Source: Glycine soja
Taxonomy: Eukaryota > Streptophyta > Magnoliopsida > Fabales > Fabaceae
Length of the DNA stretch: 64,000 nucleotides
Assembly (NCBI RefSeq): GCF_004193775.1
Contig: NC_041008.1
Coordinates: 9,068,731 to 9,132,730 of the forward strand
Direction: 5' to 3'
Part shown: positions 48,301-60,689 of the stretch, in pieces
Layout of the letters: every line of letters begins with the position of its first letter
Numbering within the stretch: the stretch's first letter is position 1
The notes under the pieces: generated by a model
Seen by the model: the letters and a program-made list of their open reading frames with translations, nothing else
What the model was told of the DNA's origin: nothing
The model's database searches: none
Program-made: the position numbers and the translations under genes

Positions 48301-49239
48301 TTGTTATACAAAAAATGTTTTTTTTATCATTTATATATTTGGCAATAACCTTTCATTTTATGAATTTAATGCTTAGTTTACTATATTTTCTTTTATTTTG
48401 AATTTCCTTTGAAAACTATAAATATTAAAAAATTTATAAAATGTTAAAATCATTGAAATAAAAAATCGAGATTATCTAAATATCTATGCACATGAAAAAT
48501 CGATATTAATAATTTTTAATCGCAATAACTTATTTTATAACTATAGATTACATCCATACTTTTTATAAAAACAAATTATTTAAGAGTATATTTTTCTTTT
48601 GATTCGTATATGACAAAAATTAATCCTAAATAAAAAAATAAAGTTTCATATATAACTAGGTTGAATTTAATTTCGACAGAAAAATTAAGAGTATCAAAAA
48701 AGATTTCTTTATTTCATTTAAAAAGTTTTATATAATTCGTCTGTATAAGTTTTTTTACATAATTATTATAAACATATAATGATATATATTTTTCCTAAAT
48801 AAGAAAAATAAAAAAAATAGAATTATATAATTGAAAATTTGAGTTATATATTTCTTCAAAAAAAAAGAAAGAAAATTTGAGTTATATTTACAAAAGCTAA
48901 TTACAAAAGAATAAATAAAATAAATTCAAATGATAAATAATTAAAAATATCATACTAAACCGATAAATTAATAAAAATCATAAGTTAATTGAAAGAAAGC
49001 ATTAGTACTTATTAACTAGACAAACATATCAAATCCCGCATGTTGGGGAAAGGCTCAAAGATGGGGCAAAATCACCAAATTGAGTCTCTTTTACAAATTT
49101 ATTATCAGAATGAATCTGTTTCATAATTATTTATCAAGGGAGTCTATTTTTTTACTACAAAGCACTTATCTGAGGGGCACGTTCCACAAGAAGACGACAT
49201 GTGGCGTGACGTGACAAGTTAACAGGGGACGATGGGATA

Positions 49240-49345
49240 GGGGGGGAGTGTTGGCCTGCCAGGCACGACCAGTAGTGTTGGCCTGCCAGGCGCGACCACT
49301 AGTGGTAGCCTATCAGGCGCGTCCACTAGTGGTGGGCAACCAGAC
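49240..49345 (+). repeat. GC-rich tandem array in the left arm
   Basis: Three to four units of about 30 bp, GGCCTGCCAGGCRCGACC then AGTAGTG or ACTAGTGG. The inverted array in the right arm is at about 50270-50395 and ends in a long C run. Confidence 0.85.
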
Positions 49346-50057
49346 ACTTCCATTTTCCCTATAAAACCCCTTTTTCCTCCGTTTCATTTTTTCATTACGA
49401 AATCGTTGAAGTGAGCTGAGTTGAATTTGACTTGTTGCTGTTATATGCATTAGTGTTGAAACGCTTTATATCAGTTAGAAATTTTGCTCAAAATTAGTAA
49501 ATATTTTTTTATCTTCGATACATTATAGCATTAATTAATATTTATTTTGTTGATGATAATAATGATTATATTTTGTAGGTGCATAAACAAATTGACACGG
49601 ACTATAAAATAAAATAGTAATTTTGTTTATATTTTTTGTGTGATAATTAGTAATTTTTTGTAACTTAATAATTTAATTTTTGGTTATAATTATGTTATAT
49701 TTGTTTGTTGATGATAATAATTTTTATTGTAGTAGTTTTTATGTCCAACACATTATTATTATTATTAGTTAAGCGCATATTTATTGATGTTGTTGGTATA
49801 TTTTTTTAATAGCCAAAATTTACATAGACATTAAAAATAAATGCCGATTGTTTTGCGTCATGAGTGTGCGAAGTAGGAAATTGTTGTGACAGTAATTTAA
49901 TTTATTTTGAGTAATTTGTTGTTGTTAATTTATTTTAGGTTAATAATTTATGTTATGTTAATATATTTTTTATATTATTGTTTGTTGACGACATTAATTA
50001 TTTATTGTAGGTATATTTTTGAAAAATTAGTTCAATTATTACACTCGTCTATTTAAA

Positions 50058-50168
50058 TGGTAAGATGTACGAAACTGATGATGGTATCACATTTGAAGGC
50101 CCTAAAAAAGCTCTTCAAATAAAGCGTGGTATTAGTTTTGAGAGTTTTAAAAAAAGGATACACGACAA
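50058..50168 (+). pseudogene. MULE PB1-like N-terminal exon
   Basis: Reads NGKMYETDDGITFEGPKKAL then IKRGISFESFKKRIHDK before GTAAAAT. This resembles the first domain of plant MULE proteins (GITFEGP...ISFDxLKxKI). No later exon survives in the element, so it is a remnant. Confidence 0.6.
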
Positions 50169-50586
50169 GGTAAAATTACAAAAACATGTAATGAAAAATG
50201 AAACGATTTCGTAATAAAAAACGAAACGGAGGAAAAGGGGTTTTATAGGAAAGAGGAAAGTGTCTGGCTGCCCACCACTAGTGGACGCGCCTGACAGGCT
50301 ACCACTAGTGGTCGCGCCTGGCAGGCCAACACTACTGGTCATGCCTGGTAGGCCACCACTAGTGGTCATGCCTGGCAGGCCACCACTTCCCCCCCCCCCC
50401 CTCTGTCCCATCGTCCCCTGTCAACTTGTCACGTCACGCCACGTGTCGTCTTCTTGTGGAACGCGCCCCTCACGTAAGCGCTTTATAGTAAAAAAATAGA
50501 CCCCTTGGTAAATAATTATGAAACATACCCATTCTAGTAATAAATTTGTAAAAGGGACCCAATTTGGTGATTTTACCCAAAGATGG

Positions 50587-52742
50587 GGTGGAGATCTTAG
50601 TATTCTCATAAATCAAGGAGAATCTGACTTGTATCAGTTGTATGGGGACTGGATAACAGTCACCAGAGTCAAACGAAGTAATAAAGGATCAGTGTTGAGT
50701 CGAGTGTTCCATTGCATTTATTGTTATCGTGATTGGGTTCAAGGATATTACAATACTTGCATGGAATATTAGAGGTTGCGCGAACAACCATAGCTTCAAC
50801 CATCTTCGGGATCTTGCTCGAAGATTGAAACCAGACATAATTTTCCTTTTTGAGACTCATACTTCTAGTGAGGGCTCAGAAGGGTTTTGGTAGAGACTTG
50901 GTTACAACCTGGTCAGGGTAAAGGAGGCGCAGGGCCATGCAGGTGGTATATGGGCGCTGTGTATGAAAGGAGCTGCCTTCTCGTTCACTATGATAGAGTC
51001 TATGCCACAGTGCATTACTTTACAATTGATGAAAGAGAGGCAGGTCTGGTGTTGTTTTGGGGTGTACGCGAGCCCAAGAGTAGCCACAAGAAGATTATTG
51101 TGGAAGTACCTTGAGGAGGTTACGGGAAGAGTGCAGGAGCCAGGATGGCGGTGGGAGATTTTAATGATATTATCATGCTGGCGGAGCAAGAGGAGGGCAC
51201 CTTTTGGCAAATTAACCAAAGCGGATTCCTTTTAGAAACTTATTCTCAAGAGGGGTCTGTTTTAAAACTTTTTCTGGAGAGGGCCAGTTTTTGGAGGGAT
51301 TTCACCAATGGAGTTGGCGAGTTGGACACAGGGCAGCAGCTGGGGGAACTCGCCAGTGAAGATGGCAAGACACGGTCCATGTGGCGGGTTCCGCCATTTG
51401 TAATGGCGAAATGTTTTTTTTATGGAAATTTTTTAACTTGAAATGGCTATAACTTTTGATAGGAATGTCCGTTTGAGGCCCATGATATGTCAAAATGCTC
51501 GAAATTGAATGAGGAATCCCCTGGAAAATATTGAGCATTCTGACATATTATGGGTCTCAAACGAACATTCCTATCAAAAGTTATATTCGTTTCAAGTTAA
51601 AAAAAAATTCCATAAAAAAAGCATTTCGCCATTACGAATGGTGGAACCCGCCACGTGGACCGTGTCTCACCATCTCCACTGGCGAGTTCCCCCAGCTGCT
51701 GCCACGTGTCTAACTCGCCAACTCCACTGGCGAAAATCCCTCCAAAAACTGACCCCTCCGGAAAAAGTTTCAAAACAGACCCCTTTTGGAAATAAGTTTC
51801 TAAAAGGAACCTGCTTTGGTCAATTTGTCGCACCTTTTCGGTGACACGAGCAACTGAGCTTTGTTGGGCATGGAGTTCTTTGGGAGTAAGTTTACATGAC
51901 ATAAGCGGTGTTCTGGTGGAATACTAGTGACCAAGCGCTTGGATAGGGGGGTATCTGACATTAAGTGGAGACTAGGGTTCCCAGAAGCATCGGAGGAACA
52001 CTTGGCACGTCAACGTTCTCACCATAATCCCTTGTTGATTCGCTGCAACAATCCAGTTTCAAACATACAGAATAGGCCATTTTGGTTCCAAGTGGCCTGG
52101 TGCAACCATGAAGACTACTCGCAGTTGGTGAGCCAAGCTTGGCATAAAGGGGAAGCAGTTGTTCCAAGAGCACTCAGGCATGTGTGTAAGGATTTTGTGA
52201 AGTTTAATAAGGAGGTTTTTGGTAGCGTATTGGGGAGGAAGAAGGAGATTGAAGGGCGCCTTAAGGGTACACTGCCTTTTTTCATGCCCACACAGTCATT
52301 CATCGAAAGCGGAATCGTATTCATGGAATGCTTGTGTTAGGTGGAAGCTGGTGCACTGATGCCCAAATCCTTAAGCAAGAAGCATTGAAGTACTTTTAGT
52401 CGTTGTTTTGCACAAGGAAAGCGATAGGTGGAGAGCTACTGGGTGCGAATGTGAACAAATTGCCACATGAAGCATGATTGAGGCTCATTGAACCTGTGAC
52501 GAAAAGTGAAGTATACACGACACTCATGTCCATGAAATCATACGGTGGGAGATGATGTGTGGAGCTTTGTGAAGAATGCGTTTGAGCATGGAACCTTTGA
52601 TACGAGTGTCATGGAGGCTTTGTTGGTGCTAATACCTAAAGAAAACCCTCCCGTGAGTTTTAAATAGTTACAGCCAATCACTCTATTGAATGTGATTTAT
52701 AAACTAATCAGCAAAGGTGATGGTCAGCAGGTTACGCTTCTT
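50587..52742 (+). pseudogene. LINE ORF2 fragment: linker, endonuclease, start of reverse transcriptase
   Basis: SDLYQLYGDWITVTRVKR (near 50620) precedes the APE-type endonuclease start at 50748 (ILAWNIRGCAN then LKPDIIFLFETH). Further endonuclease strings are GGIWALCMKGAAFSF, CCFGVYASP with RRLLWKYLEEV, and GDFNDII near 51150. After the inserted foldback element, 51927-52340 continues KRLDRGVSDIKWRLGFPEAS and NRPFWFQVAWCNHEDY. Near 52630 the reverse transcriptase begins (LIPKENPPVSFK, a stop, then PITLLNVIYKLISK). Frameshifts and stops are frequent, and the catalytic RT domain is absent. The part before 50587 may continue on the far side of the MULE. Confidence 0.85.
51206..51829. mobile_element. 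Foldback MULE-type MITE, 624 bp, inserted in the LINE
   Basis: Almost the whole element is one inverted repeat of two arms of about 310 bases around a short loop near 51520. Ends are GGCAAATTAACCAAAGC at the left and, complemented, GACAAATTGACCAAAGC at the right. GCACCTTTT lies on both sides (51197-51205, 51830-51838). Frames in the arms are chance. The end sequence resembles that of the MULE 49065-50577, so the two are probably one subfamily. Confidence 0.92.
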
Positions 52743-52750
52743 TCACTGGT

Positions 52751-53165
52751 GTTGAATAATATAAACTTGATTTAGTCCATTAATCAAGTTTTAGACTCAT
52801 TTATAAGTGAACCAAAAAAGAATCAAAGAAGTTAAAACAAAAACATTTCTCAAATCATAAAAGCTAGCATTCTTTCAAATATTTTCTCCTCCTTCATTTC
52901 TCTCAAATACTTCATATAACCTTCTCCTTTCTAATAAAGTGGTATCAAAGCTTAGGTTCTCATAAGAAATCCTATGACGAGCAATGGAGCGGCATCCTTC
53001 CAAGTTTCACTTCTAAAGGGGAGCACCTATGACAATTGAAGCGTTAAAATGAAGGTCCTTCTTGGAGCACACAATGTTTGGGAAATGGTTGAAAAATGCT
53101 ATAAGGAGCCGTAAGATGAGACTTCACTATCCCAAGCACAAAAGGAAACCTTTACAATGTGTTTG
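52751..53165 (+). mobile_element. 5' end of a copia element: LTR, primer-binding site and start of gag
   Basis: A TGTTGAATAATATAAAC start is followed at about 52942 by TGGTATCAAAGCT, one base off the common Met-tRNA primer site. Gag-like coding then begins (TSNGAASFQVSLLKG, a stop, then MKVLLGAHNVWEMVEKCY). It ends within gag near 53160. The LTR is short (about 190 bp) and no second LTR was found. Confidence 0.65.
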
Positions 53166-53169
53166 GATG

Positions 53170-54130
53170 AATACTTTCATTTGAGTAATTCATTTTAAAT
53201 AAGATATTGAATTGTTGTCATTTTAAATTTAGTGTTTGGATATGATTTAAGGAGAAATTAAATACCTGAAATTTTAATTAACCAAAATTGAGTCATATGA
53301 AATTCTCCTAAAAACCTAAGAATTTCAATTTCTCAAAACGTGCTCGTACTCACTTCTTCTCCTTTCTCTATCATCTGCGCTGACTCCACTCCTTTCTGTC
53401 CTTTCTCCATACCAGCAACACTCTTCTCTTTGCGGGTACTCACTCCTCTCTCTCGGGGTCTTTTTTCAGAGGTTTTGAGAACTCCGATCTCGACCTGCAG
53501 GCTCATTTCCTTACGATTTCGACCCACACTCTCGCTGTGCCACAGTGTGTTCATTTTTTTTCCGTTAATTTGTGATTTATTTTTTATTTAGTTGTTTGAT
53601 TTCATTGGTTTTATACTGTGGGTACTCATTGTTTGATTCCGTTGCTCATTGTTTGATTTTGTTAACCTGTACTGTGAGTATTTTTGCAAATTTGTTAGGA
53701 ACAGACCTTGAGTATTTTTGCAAACTTGTTAGAAACAGATCCTGCACTGTAGGTGTTTGTGTTTATTCTTCTATTAAGAACTTTGGTTTCTTCACTTTGT
53801 GCTTATTATTGGAACTTTCCTGTCAATTTGGTTTATAAATTCAAACTGCACTATGTTTATTATTGGAACATTGTGTTTATTATTGGAACAAACCCTTGAA
53901 AGTTTTAGAGAATAATAAAGAATGAGAGAGTTTATATGACTTTTAGAAGTTTGTGAAAAGGAATAGAGGAAGCTTGTGGTTGTTCCTTAAGTTTCAAAGT
54001 AACATTTTTTTTATTATTGGAACTTATCTTTTTGGCAGTAACCCATTAATTAAATTCAATAGCCGGTGTAGCACATCATGTGTCATTTATGTGATCCTAT
54101 GGTTTGTTTGATATTGTTGTTGTTTCATTG
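53170..54130. other. Stretch without an identified gene
   Basis: Contains a CT-rich, leader-like part (53340-53530) and short repeats of TTTATTATTGGAAC. I could not assign a product to any frame here. Confidence 0.45.
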
Positions 54131-55425
54131 GCTAATTCATTGACTCTCTTCCCATACATTGATGAAATATTTGAGAAGCTGGACTATAGAGGCATAAACT
54201 ACTATGGGTAGGTTTGCTTTATTAACCTTGACAGTGCACTGTGCATGATATCTGGCATACTCACATGACAATTCTCACATTTATTTCAGGAAGTGGTTTC
54301 AGGTGCAGGCCTGAAGCTGGTGGAAAATGTTGAGTACAGTGAATCTGGTCGTGGGGTATACCCTGATGGCTTATACCGCAGGCTGCTTCAGTATCATGAA
54401 AGATACAAACATCTAAATATTCCATTCATCATTACTAAAAATGGGGTTTCAGATGAGACAAATTTGATCCGCCGGCCATATCTCTTGGAGCATTTGCTTG
54501 CTATTTATGCTGCCATGATCATGGCTTTGATTATGAATTAAATTTTTATTTGCTTAAAATTAAGTTATTCTTTCTAAACACCAATTTCATGTTAGGCTTC
54601 ATGCAATTTTTCTACAGGGTGTGTGTGTACTTGGTTACCTATTCTGGACTATTTCTGATAACTGGGAGTGGGCTGATGGATATGATTCCAAGTTTGGAGT
54701 TGTTGATGTTGACTGGGCAAATAATCTTGCACGGATCCCTCGCCCCTCTTACCATGTATTTTCTAAGGTTCGAACTCCCTGTCTATATTTGCTTTTCCAT
54801 GTCATTTGCTCTGTCTAATTTTTTATGACACTTCCCATGAACTCTTGATTGCAGATTGTGAATACAGGCAAAGTTACACATGAAGATGGTGAAAGAGCAT
54901 GGGATGAACTTCAAAGAGCTGCGTAAGAGAAGAAAACAAGGCCATTTTTTCGGGCTATGGATAAACACTGTTTAATGTATGCAGGTAATTATTTACTCAT
55001 AATTTCAACTAGCAATCTGTGTCTCTATTGATCAGTGGGACTGTGTGTTTCTTCTTGATTTTATGTTTTTTCCCACCCTTCTTATTTTAACATATATTTT
55101 TTGAATGCACTGATGGTTTTTACTGTACAACTTTATATCAATAATTTATTCATTTAAATTTATGATAGTTATATCAACACCATGCGAAACTGAAGACAAA
55201 TATTTCTAGATCCTGTTTTAACTTTTAACTTTGAACAAATAGTTATATCAAGTTTAAGATGACTATTTAATACTACTGCATTATATTCATTCTTCAATGA
55301 CTTTAGTTCTATATGGGGGTTATATGGATAAGTGTCTAACAAGTCTTCTTGGCTCTCATGACAGGTGGACTTGACGAACCTGAACAATGACCTTATATAG
55401 AACGAGATTGGCGGTTGATTCATGT
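54131..55425 (+). pseudogene. SFR2: SFR2 (galactolipid:galactolipid galactosyltransferase, GH1 family) pseudogene, 3' exons only
   Basis: The exon pieces match the C-terminal third of SENSITIVE TO FREEZING 2, a chloroplast-envelope GH1-family enzyme that remodels galactolipids during freezing. They are 54131-54207 (ANSLTLFPYIDEIFEKLDYR), 54291-54519 (EYSESGRGVYPDGLYRRLLQ and HLNIPFIITKNGVSDE), 54618-54767 (VLGYLFWTISDNWEWADGY), 54855-54984 (KVTHEDGERAWDELQRAA) and 55365-55425 (GGLDEPEQ, stop, PYIERDWR). The GH1 nucleophile motif TENG reads TKNG, so the key Glu is Lys. There are stops after LQRAA and after GLDEPEQ, and the N-terminal exons are absent. The identification is from memory of the family but the strings are long and specific. 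Confidence 0.85.
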
Positions 55426-56397
55426 CAAAAACCGTATCAAATTACATGTGCTTGTGTTGATTCATGTTTATACGTTGGTGTATTATTAGCAATTTAAATT
55501 TGCTTCCCTTACGAACAATGAAATTAATATCATTTGAATTTTATATGAGATAATTATCTTTAAATTACACAATTATTTAATTTTAATATATTTTTTAAAA
55601 TTATTATGAGATTAGGTAATTAATTTTTTTTAACAAGAATAAGGAATTAATATAATTCATAATGCTAATAGTTGCATCCTAGGATGTGTACCAGTCTTTC
55701 AACTAATTCATAAACTTATCCAAAGTGTTTGCATTAATAATTAATAAAAATTTCCCACGATAATCATGCTCCTAACCCCACCAGAGTAAAATAGAGAAAC
55801 AAGATATTCTCCTCTGAGGTAGCACCAAAATTTCTATGCACCCATTCTTCTCTGTTCTGTTCCAGTGAGGGGCTGAAGAAGAAAAGTTTTCTTCCTCTCT
55901 TTTCTCACTCTGTTCATTACTTCACGCATATATTCCTTCAAATTCATTCCACTTTCTCCCATCCAATCCATTCAACAAAGCACCCTTCATTCGTCTCTTC
56001 CCTTCCACATATTCTTTGATCCCCTTTTTCTTCTCGTCAACTCTCTTCTGGGTTTCTTTCATCTGCAGAATCTCATCACCACCTCACTGTGATTATCTTC
56101 TAATTCCAAATTGGTGTTTGGTTGCTGAAAATCACCGAGAAAGAAAAAACAATGTTTTCCCGTGTATTCATCCTCTGTTCGCTCAGAAATTTTTCTCTTT
56201 TGTTTGTGGAGTCTAGTACCTCAGACTGCATGACCCACTTCTGATTTTACTTTCGTTTCATCGTTCTTCATTGGAAAAACTTAAAAAGACAAGATTTTTT
56301 TTAATCTGGGCCTTGTCTTTTTTTATTTGTTTTTTCTTCTTCTTAATCATACCATATTTTCCTTCATTTTTTTTTTTACTTTGTTGAGTGTTGGAAA

Positions 56398-59300
56398 ATG
56401 TTGGGGACTGCTCTGCAATTTGGAGGTGTTCGTGGTGATGATCGGTTGTACATTCCGGTGAAGGCAAGGAAGAACCAGAATCAGCGTAAACCGGTTCAGA
56501 GAGAGAAGAGTGGTGGTGAAACTGAGAGCACTGATTCCGTTTCAAAGAGGGAACTTGCTGCTTCTGAGAATGGGAATCCCAATGAGTCTTCATACTCGTT
56601 GAACAAACCATCTTCTTGCCCTTCTGTAGAGCCTGCTAGTAACATTGATAGGTTTTTGGAGTCCACAACTCTTTCAGTCACAGCTCAATATTTGGCTAAG
56701 GTTCATCTCATCTTGTTCTTTATGCAATTGAGCTATGTTTTAAGTTATGGTTTTTGGTTTGTGGGATTTGGAGGGTACAACATGCTCCATTTAGTGTATG
56801 CTTGTGTGAGAATTGGCAAAATCAATTTTGAATGAAATTGATTTTAGTTAAAATTGAGCTTGAAGTGAAGTGATTTATGTTAGGATGTTTTCCTTATAAA
56901 AGCAAGTTGATAGCAAAATTCAGTTTTTTTTTTTTTCTGATACAAAAGTTACTTGTTCTTTCAACTCAAAATCAATTCCTCAGTGTGTGACCAAATATGT
57001 GAACATCTAACTAAAATCATGTTAGCTGGTATTTAAATGTGATTTTGAATGATTCAACGGGAATCTTAATCTTAATTCTTGATTCTTAACAAACATTTTT
57101 TTTTGGTCTGTTGATGAAATGTTAACTCTAGCAGGAATAATTTACTACTTACTTGCTTTAGACATAAGATTGATGAATGTCCCTTTGGTACTTGATCTAA
57201 GAATATCTGTTGTGCAATATTATGTTCCGTATTTGTCGGCTATTCAACTATATGGTCAATCAGATAAGAAGTTAAATGCTAAGCCAAGGTATTGGCATTT
57301 CATTTGTAGAGCCATGCTTTTATGTGTGTAGGAATTTGTAACTTTGAGTTGAGACTACACTGATCACTGGAAACATGGTTATAGTTTTTCTGTAGTTTGT
57401 TTGTTCTGTGTTATGGTTAAATTGATTTTATGAATTGCTTGATTATGTTGGTAGCACTGGTTGGAAGGTGAAATCAACAAAAGTTAAATGCATTTGTGGT
57501 TTTAGATTTTGTAAAATGTATGCTTGTGGTAGATATAAAAAGTGAAAGAATTGAAAATTGTAGCAAAAATTGGGAAGAATTAGGATGGGAACTGATTATT
57601 ATAGTGAATAAGATGGGTTTGATTCTGATTTTTTACCATGAAATTTTGGTTATGCTTGAATTGCACTAGATCACAAACCTTTTTGCTGTTTTGCCATTAG
57701 AGTTTATTTTTTTTATGCATTTACATTTTCCATCCTCTTTTCATCCTTGGTAAAAGACTTTTTTTAATTTGTAAGTGCAAATTAATGGCTGTTGACTGTG
57801 AGGTTCTTGCAGACAGGCAGCATTTGAGGGAATTGAGAATTTTTGTTCTTAAATTTAACATGTTGTGCATCTGATTTATATATAATTTGTTTTGATGTGG
57901 TGCTTCATGGATCTCTCTTGTGCTCTGTGGAATTGGGTCATTTTGTACTACCAATTAGTGTTAATTTAGGTAAACTAAGACATTTTTTTTTATCTCAATT
58001 ATTGGAAAATCTTGCATTCTTTCTTCATTCTCCTTCTTTCTTTCTGGCTACTGAGATTACTGTATGTTGTCAATGTGGTTCTGTATTTTGGGAATTTAAT
58101 GTTATAATTTTCATGGTATGTTAATCTGTTGCTTCCTTTATGCTATTATGCATTTTTCTGAAGAATGTGCTATTGTGTTTTAGTTTATAACATGATCTGA
58201 TTTTTTTGTTGTCATTAGGTACACCAGTGAACTGCCGAGATTCAAGCAGTGAGGGAAACAGTGACAGTGAATTTGGAAAAAGATCAGAACTTTTTATAGC
58301 ACAAAGAAATAGTCAATATCATACAGGTGATGCTTCGTTTGAAATGAGCAGGCTATCTGTACATGATAAACACAATAACAATACAATGCAAGTGGGATTT
58401 TCTACCGATGATAGTGAAACTTGGAATCCTAAAGATCTTCTTTTTGAGTATTTTGATCATGATCCTCCTTATAGCCGTGAACCTTTTTCTGACAAGGTTA
58501 GTACTGGTCTCAATTAATATGTGGCTTATTTGCAGTTAATTTGAACAATCCATATGTATTTTATTATATTTGGACAGATACTTGATCTTGCACACCACTA
58601 TCCTAGCCTCAAATCACTAAGAATTTGTGATTTGTTGCCAGCCAGTTGGATGTGTGTAGCATGGTGAGAATAACTTGATCTATTGCTTTAGTGCTGTCCT
58701 TTGTGCCAACTAACGTTTTTGTAATGGAATCTTTCAGGTATCCTATATATCGAATACCCACCGGTCCAACATTAAAAGATTTAGATGCCTGGTTTCTTAC
58801 ATACCATACACTCCATACACCCTTGGCTGGTAATCATGAAACTTTAACCCTTTGTTTGATCGGAAGTGGCATTGTGGTTCTAGCTTATCATGATTCATCA
58901 ATTGAATGGGCTCATTTTTGTTAGATGCACTCATGCATTTTAATGTCAAGATTCTGCACTCATTTGGAGTAAATAGTATTAAATGTATTAATTCATTTTA
59001 AAACTTATTTCCTCTTTTCCTGTTTACCATATCTCAAGAACATAAAATTCTCCAGTAAATATTCTTTTTTTGGTAATCAAATATGAAAGATGGTCATCTA
59101 CCATAGCATATCAATCCAGATGGCAGCGCATAGCAGCCAGTCTAAAAAATGTTATAGTGGTATAGCGCATAGATCGGTCATATACTGAAATTTAGATATA
59201 GGTTAAACAATATATGCTGCACGTATAAATGCTAAAAACAATAAAAATTAAATACAAATGCATAAGTAATAATCAATAGCCATATATATGAGTAAAGTGA

Positions 59301-60686
59301 AGGAATCAAATAAGTTTAAGCCTACAAGGAATGAGAAGCAAGAAGAAAACAGAACTGTGAATAGCTAGAGACAAAAAGAAAAAGACTTCGCAGCTACTAA
59401 AGAGCACAGAAACTTACGAAACAAGGGTGAAGACTTCAAGAACAGATGCTTGGCAGGAAAATGCAGCAGGGCCGGTAAACCCTCGGGCTTGGCTGGAATA
59501 ATGCTGATGAACAATGGGTCCAATGGGATTTGGTTGAAATGAAGGTAAAAGGCTGAAATGTACAAGACAATGGGTTTTTGTCCAAAACCTTTTTGATCCT
59601 TTTTCTTTAAATCAAACAAAATCCCTGAAAATTCCTTTGCTACATTAAGGTTGAGGGCAAAAATGAGTTTCTGAAAGTATTTCACAGTTGTAGTGTCAAC
59701 ATTCATGAAATGTCGTCATTTTAGGTGATTGCAACTTCAATAGTCACAACAGATAAATGTGATGTTGCCACTGGAAAAAAATAGCAGCTGATGACTGCTT
59801 GGCTGTGTTATGAATAGCACTCTATTATCGCCTACTACAGCATCTACCCCAATGGCACACATTTACTGAATCAAGCTTTTATTTTCTATCTTTTCCTTTT
59901 ATTTGACATTAATAAGTGCTTCTTCAACTAACTCTTGTAAATAAAGATAATCATATTGTGCTTTAGTGCTTGTTTATGTTTGAAATGAGCAAAATAATTC
60001 AAGATGGATAAGGAGTGTAGTTGATTATGATAACATAGTAACAGGTGTGGAAACAAAGAAAGAGAGATACATTACTATTAATTCCTGTTTTGGAAAAATA
60101 TAGATACCCATCACTTTACAATCCCATGACTAACACCTCTACAGTTGCTAGTGGCTGAATGCAGTTGTCCAAAAACAGAGTGGGACCAGCTGTACTCAAG
60201 CTGCAAACTGTGCAGTTGTGAATATTTTTACTGCAAGTGTTCCTGCATTTGTTAGAAGCATGGCACTCTGAAGGTCAAATAAGAACAAGAAAATTCACTT
60301 GCTGATTGATTTTATCTGAGTTTTTATATATAAGTAATGTTTTATTGCAAAAAATGAAGTAATCACAGTTTATGTGCAATGCTAATAACTTTTTAATTTA
60401 TTTTCAACTTTCTTTTGATTACATTTTGCAGGAAATGGAAGTACTCAGGCTCCAATTTTGGTTTATCCAAATGACATGGATGGCGGTGTGCCAAAGATTT
60501 CCTTACCGACATTCGCAATGGCTTCCTACAAGTTAAAGGGATCGATCTATTTGGATACAAAATGGAGTTAGTGAGAGCCAACTAGCAAATTCTCTCTTGC
60601 AGGCTGCAGATAACTGGTTAAGGCTGCTTCAGGCGAATCACCCTGATTATCAGTTCTTCGTATCGCATAGCACATACCACAGGTGA
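56398..60686 (+). pseudogene. DUF789-family gene, internally deleted and frameshifted
   Basis: Exon 1 (56398-56700) encodes 101 residues, MLGTALQFGG to SNIDRFLESTTLSVTAQYLAK, the usual DUF789 start. The next domain (RGWRTCD...LWESFKEWSAYGAG) is missing. Only its end is left at 57176-57288 (NVPLVLDLRISVVQYYVPYL). Later exons are clean: 58219-58496 (NCRDSSSEGNSDSEF, SDDSETWNPKDLLFEYF), 58578-58663 (LAHHYPSLKSLRICDLLPASW), 58738-58829 (YPIYRIPTGPTLKDLDAWFL) and 60432-60686. In the last, the frame shifts near 60555 between ASYKLKGSI and WIQNGVSESQLANSLLQAAD. Junctions between the first pieces are out of phase. The family's function is unknown to me. A 5'-leader-like CT-rich tract lies at 55800-56390, so it may still be transcribed. 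Confidence 0.75.
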
Positions 60687-60689
60687 AGC

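Larger units (their letters stand above)
49065..50577. mobile_element. MULE with long terminal inverted repeats (about 370 bp) and 9-bp TSD
   Basis: The left arm (49065-49420) and right arm (about 50190-50577) are inverted copies. Ends are GGCAAAATCACCAAATTG at the left and the complement of GGTAAAATCACCAAATTG at the right. Both sides carry CAAAGATGG (49056-49064, 50578-50586). Each arm contains a GC-rich tandem array of units like GGCCTGCCAGGCGCGACC with the palindrome CCACTAGTGG. The spacer has a PB1-like exon (50058-50168). Confidence 0.9.

Noticed and set aside
50115..50499. Gly/Pro-rich frames such as SGGLPGMT repeats on both strands.
   Set aside because: They are translations of the GC-rich tandem array in the MULE arm, not a gene.
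51302..51902. Several frames of 78-111 residues on both strands.
   Set aside because: They mirror each other because the foldback element's arms are inverted copies; they have no family motif.
59030..59870. Intron of the DUF789 gene with TATAGCGCATAG-like and TAGCAGCC strings that might be a transposon.
   Set aside because: No matched ends or target-site duplication could be found by eye.
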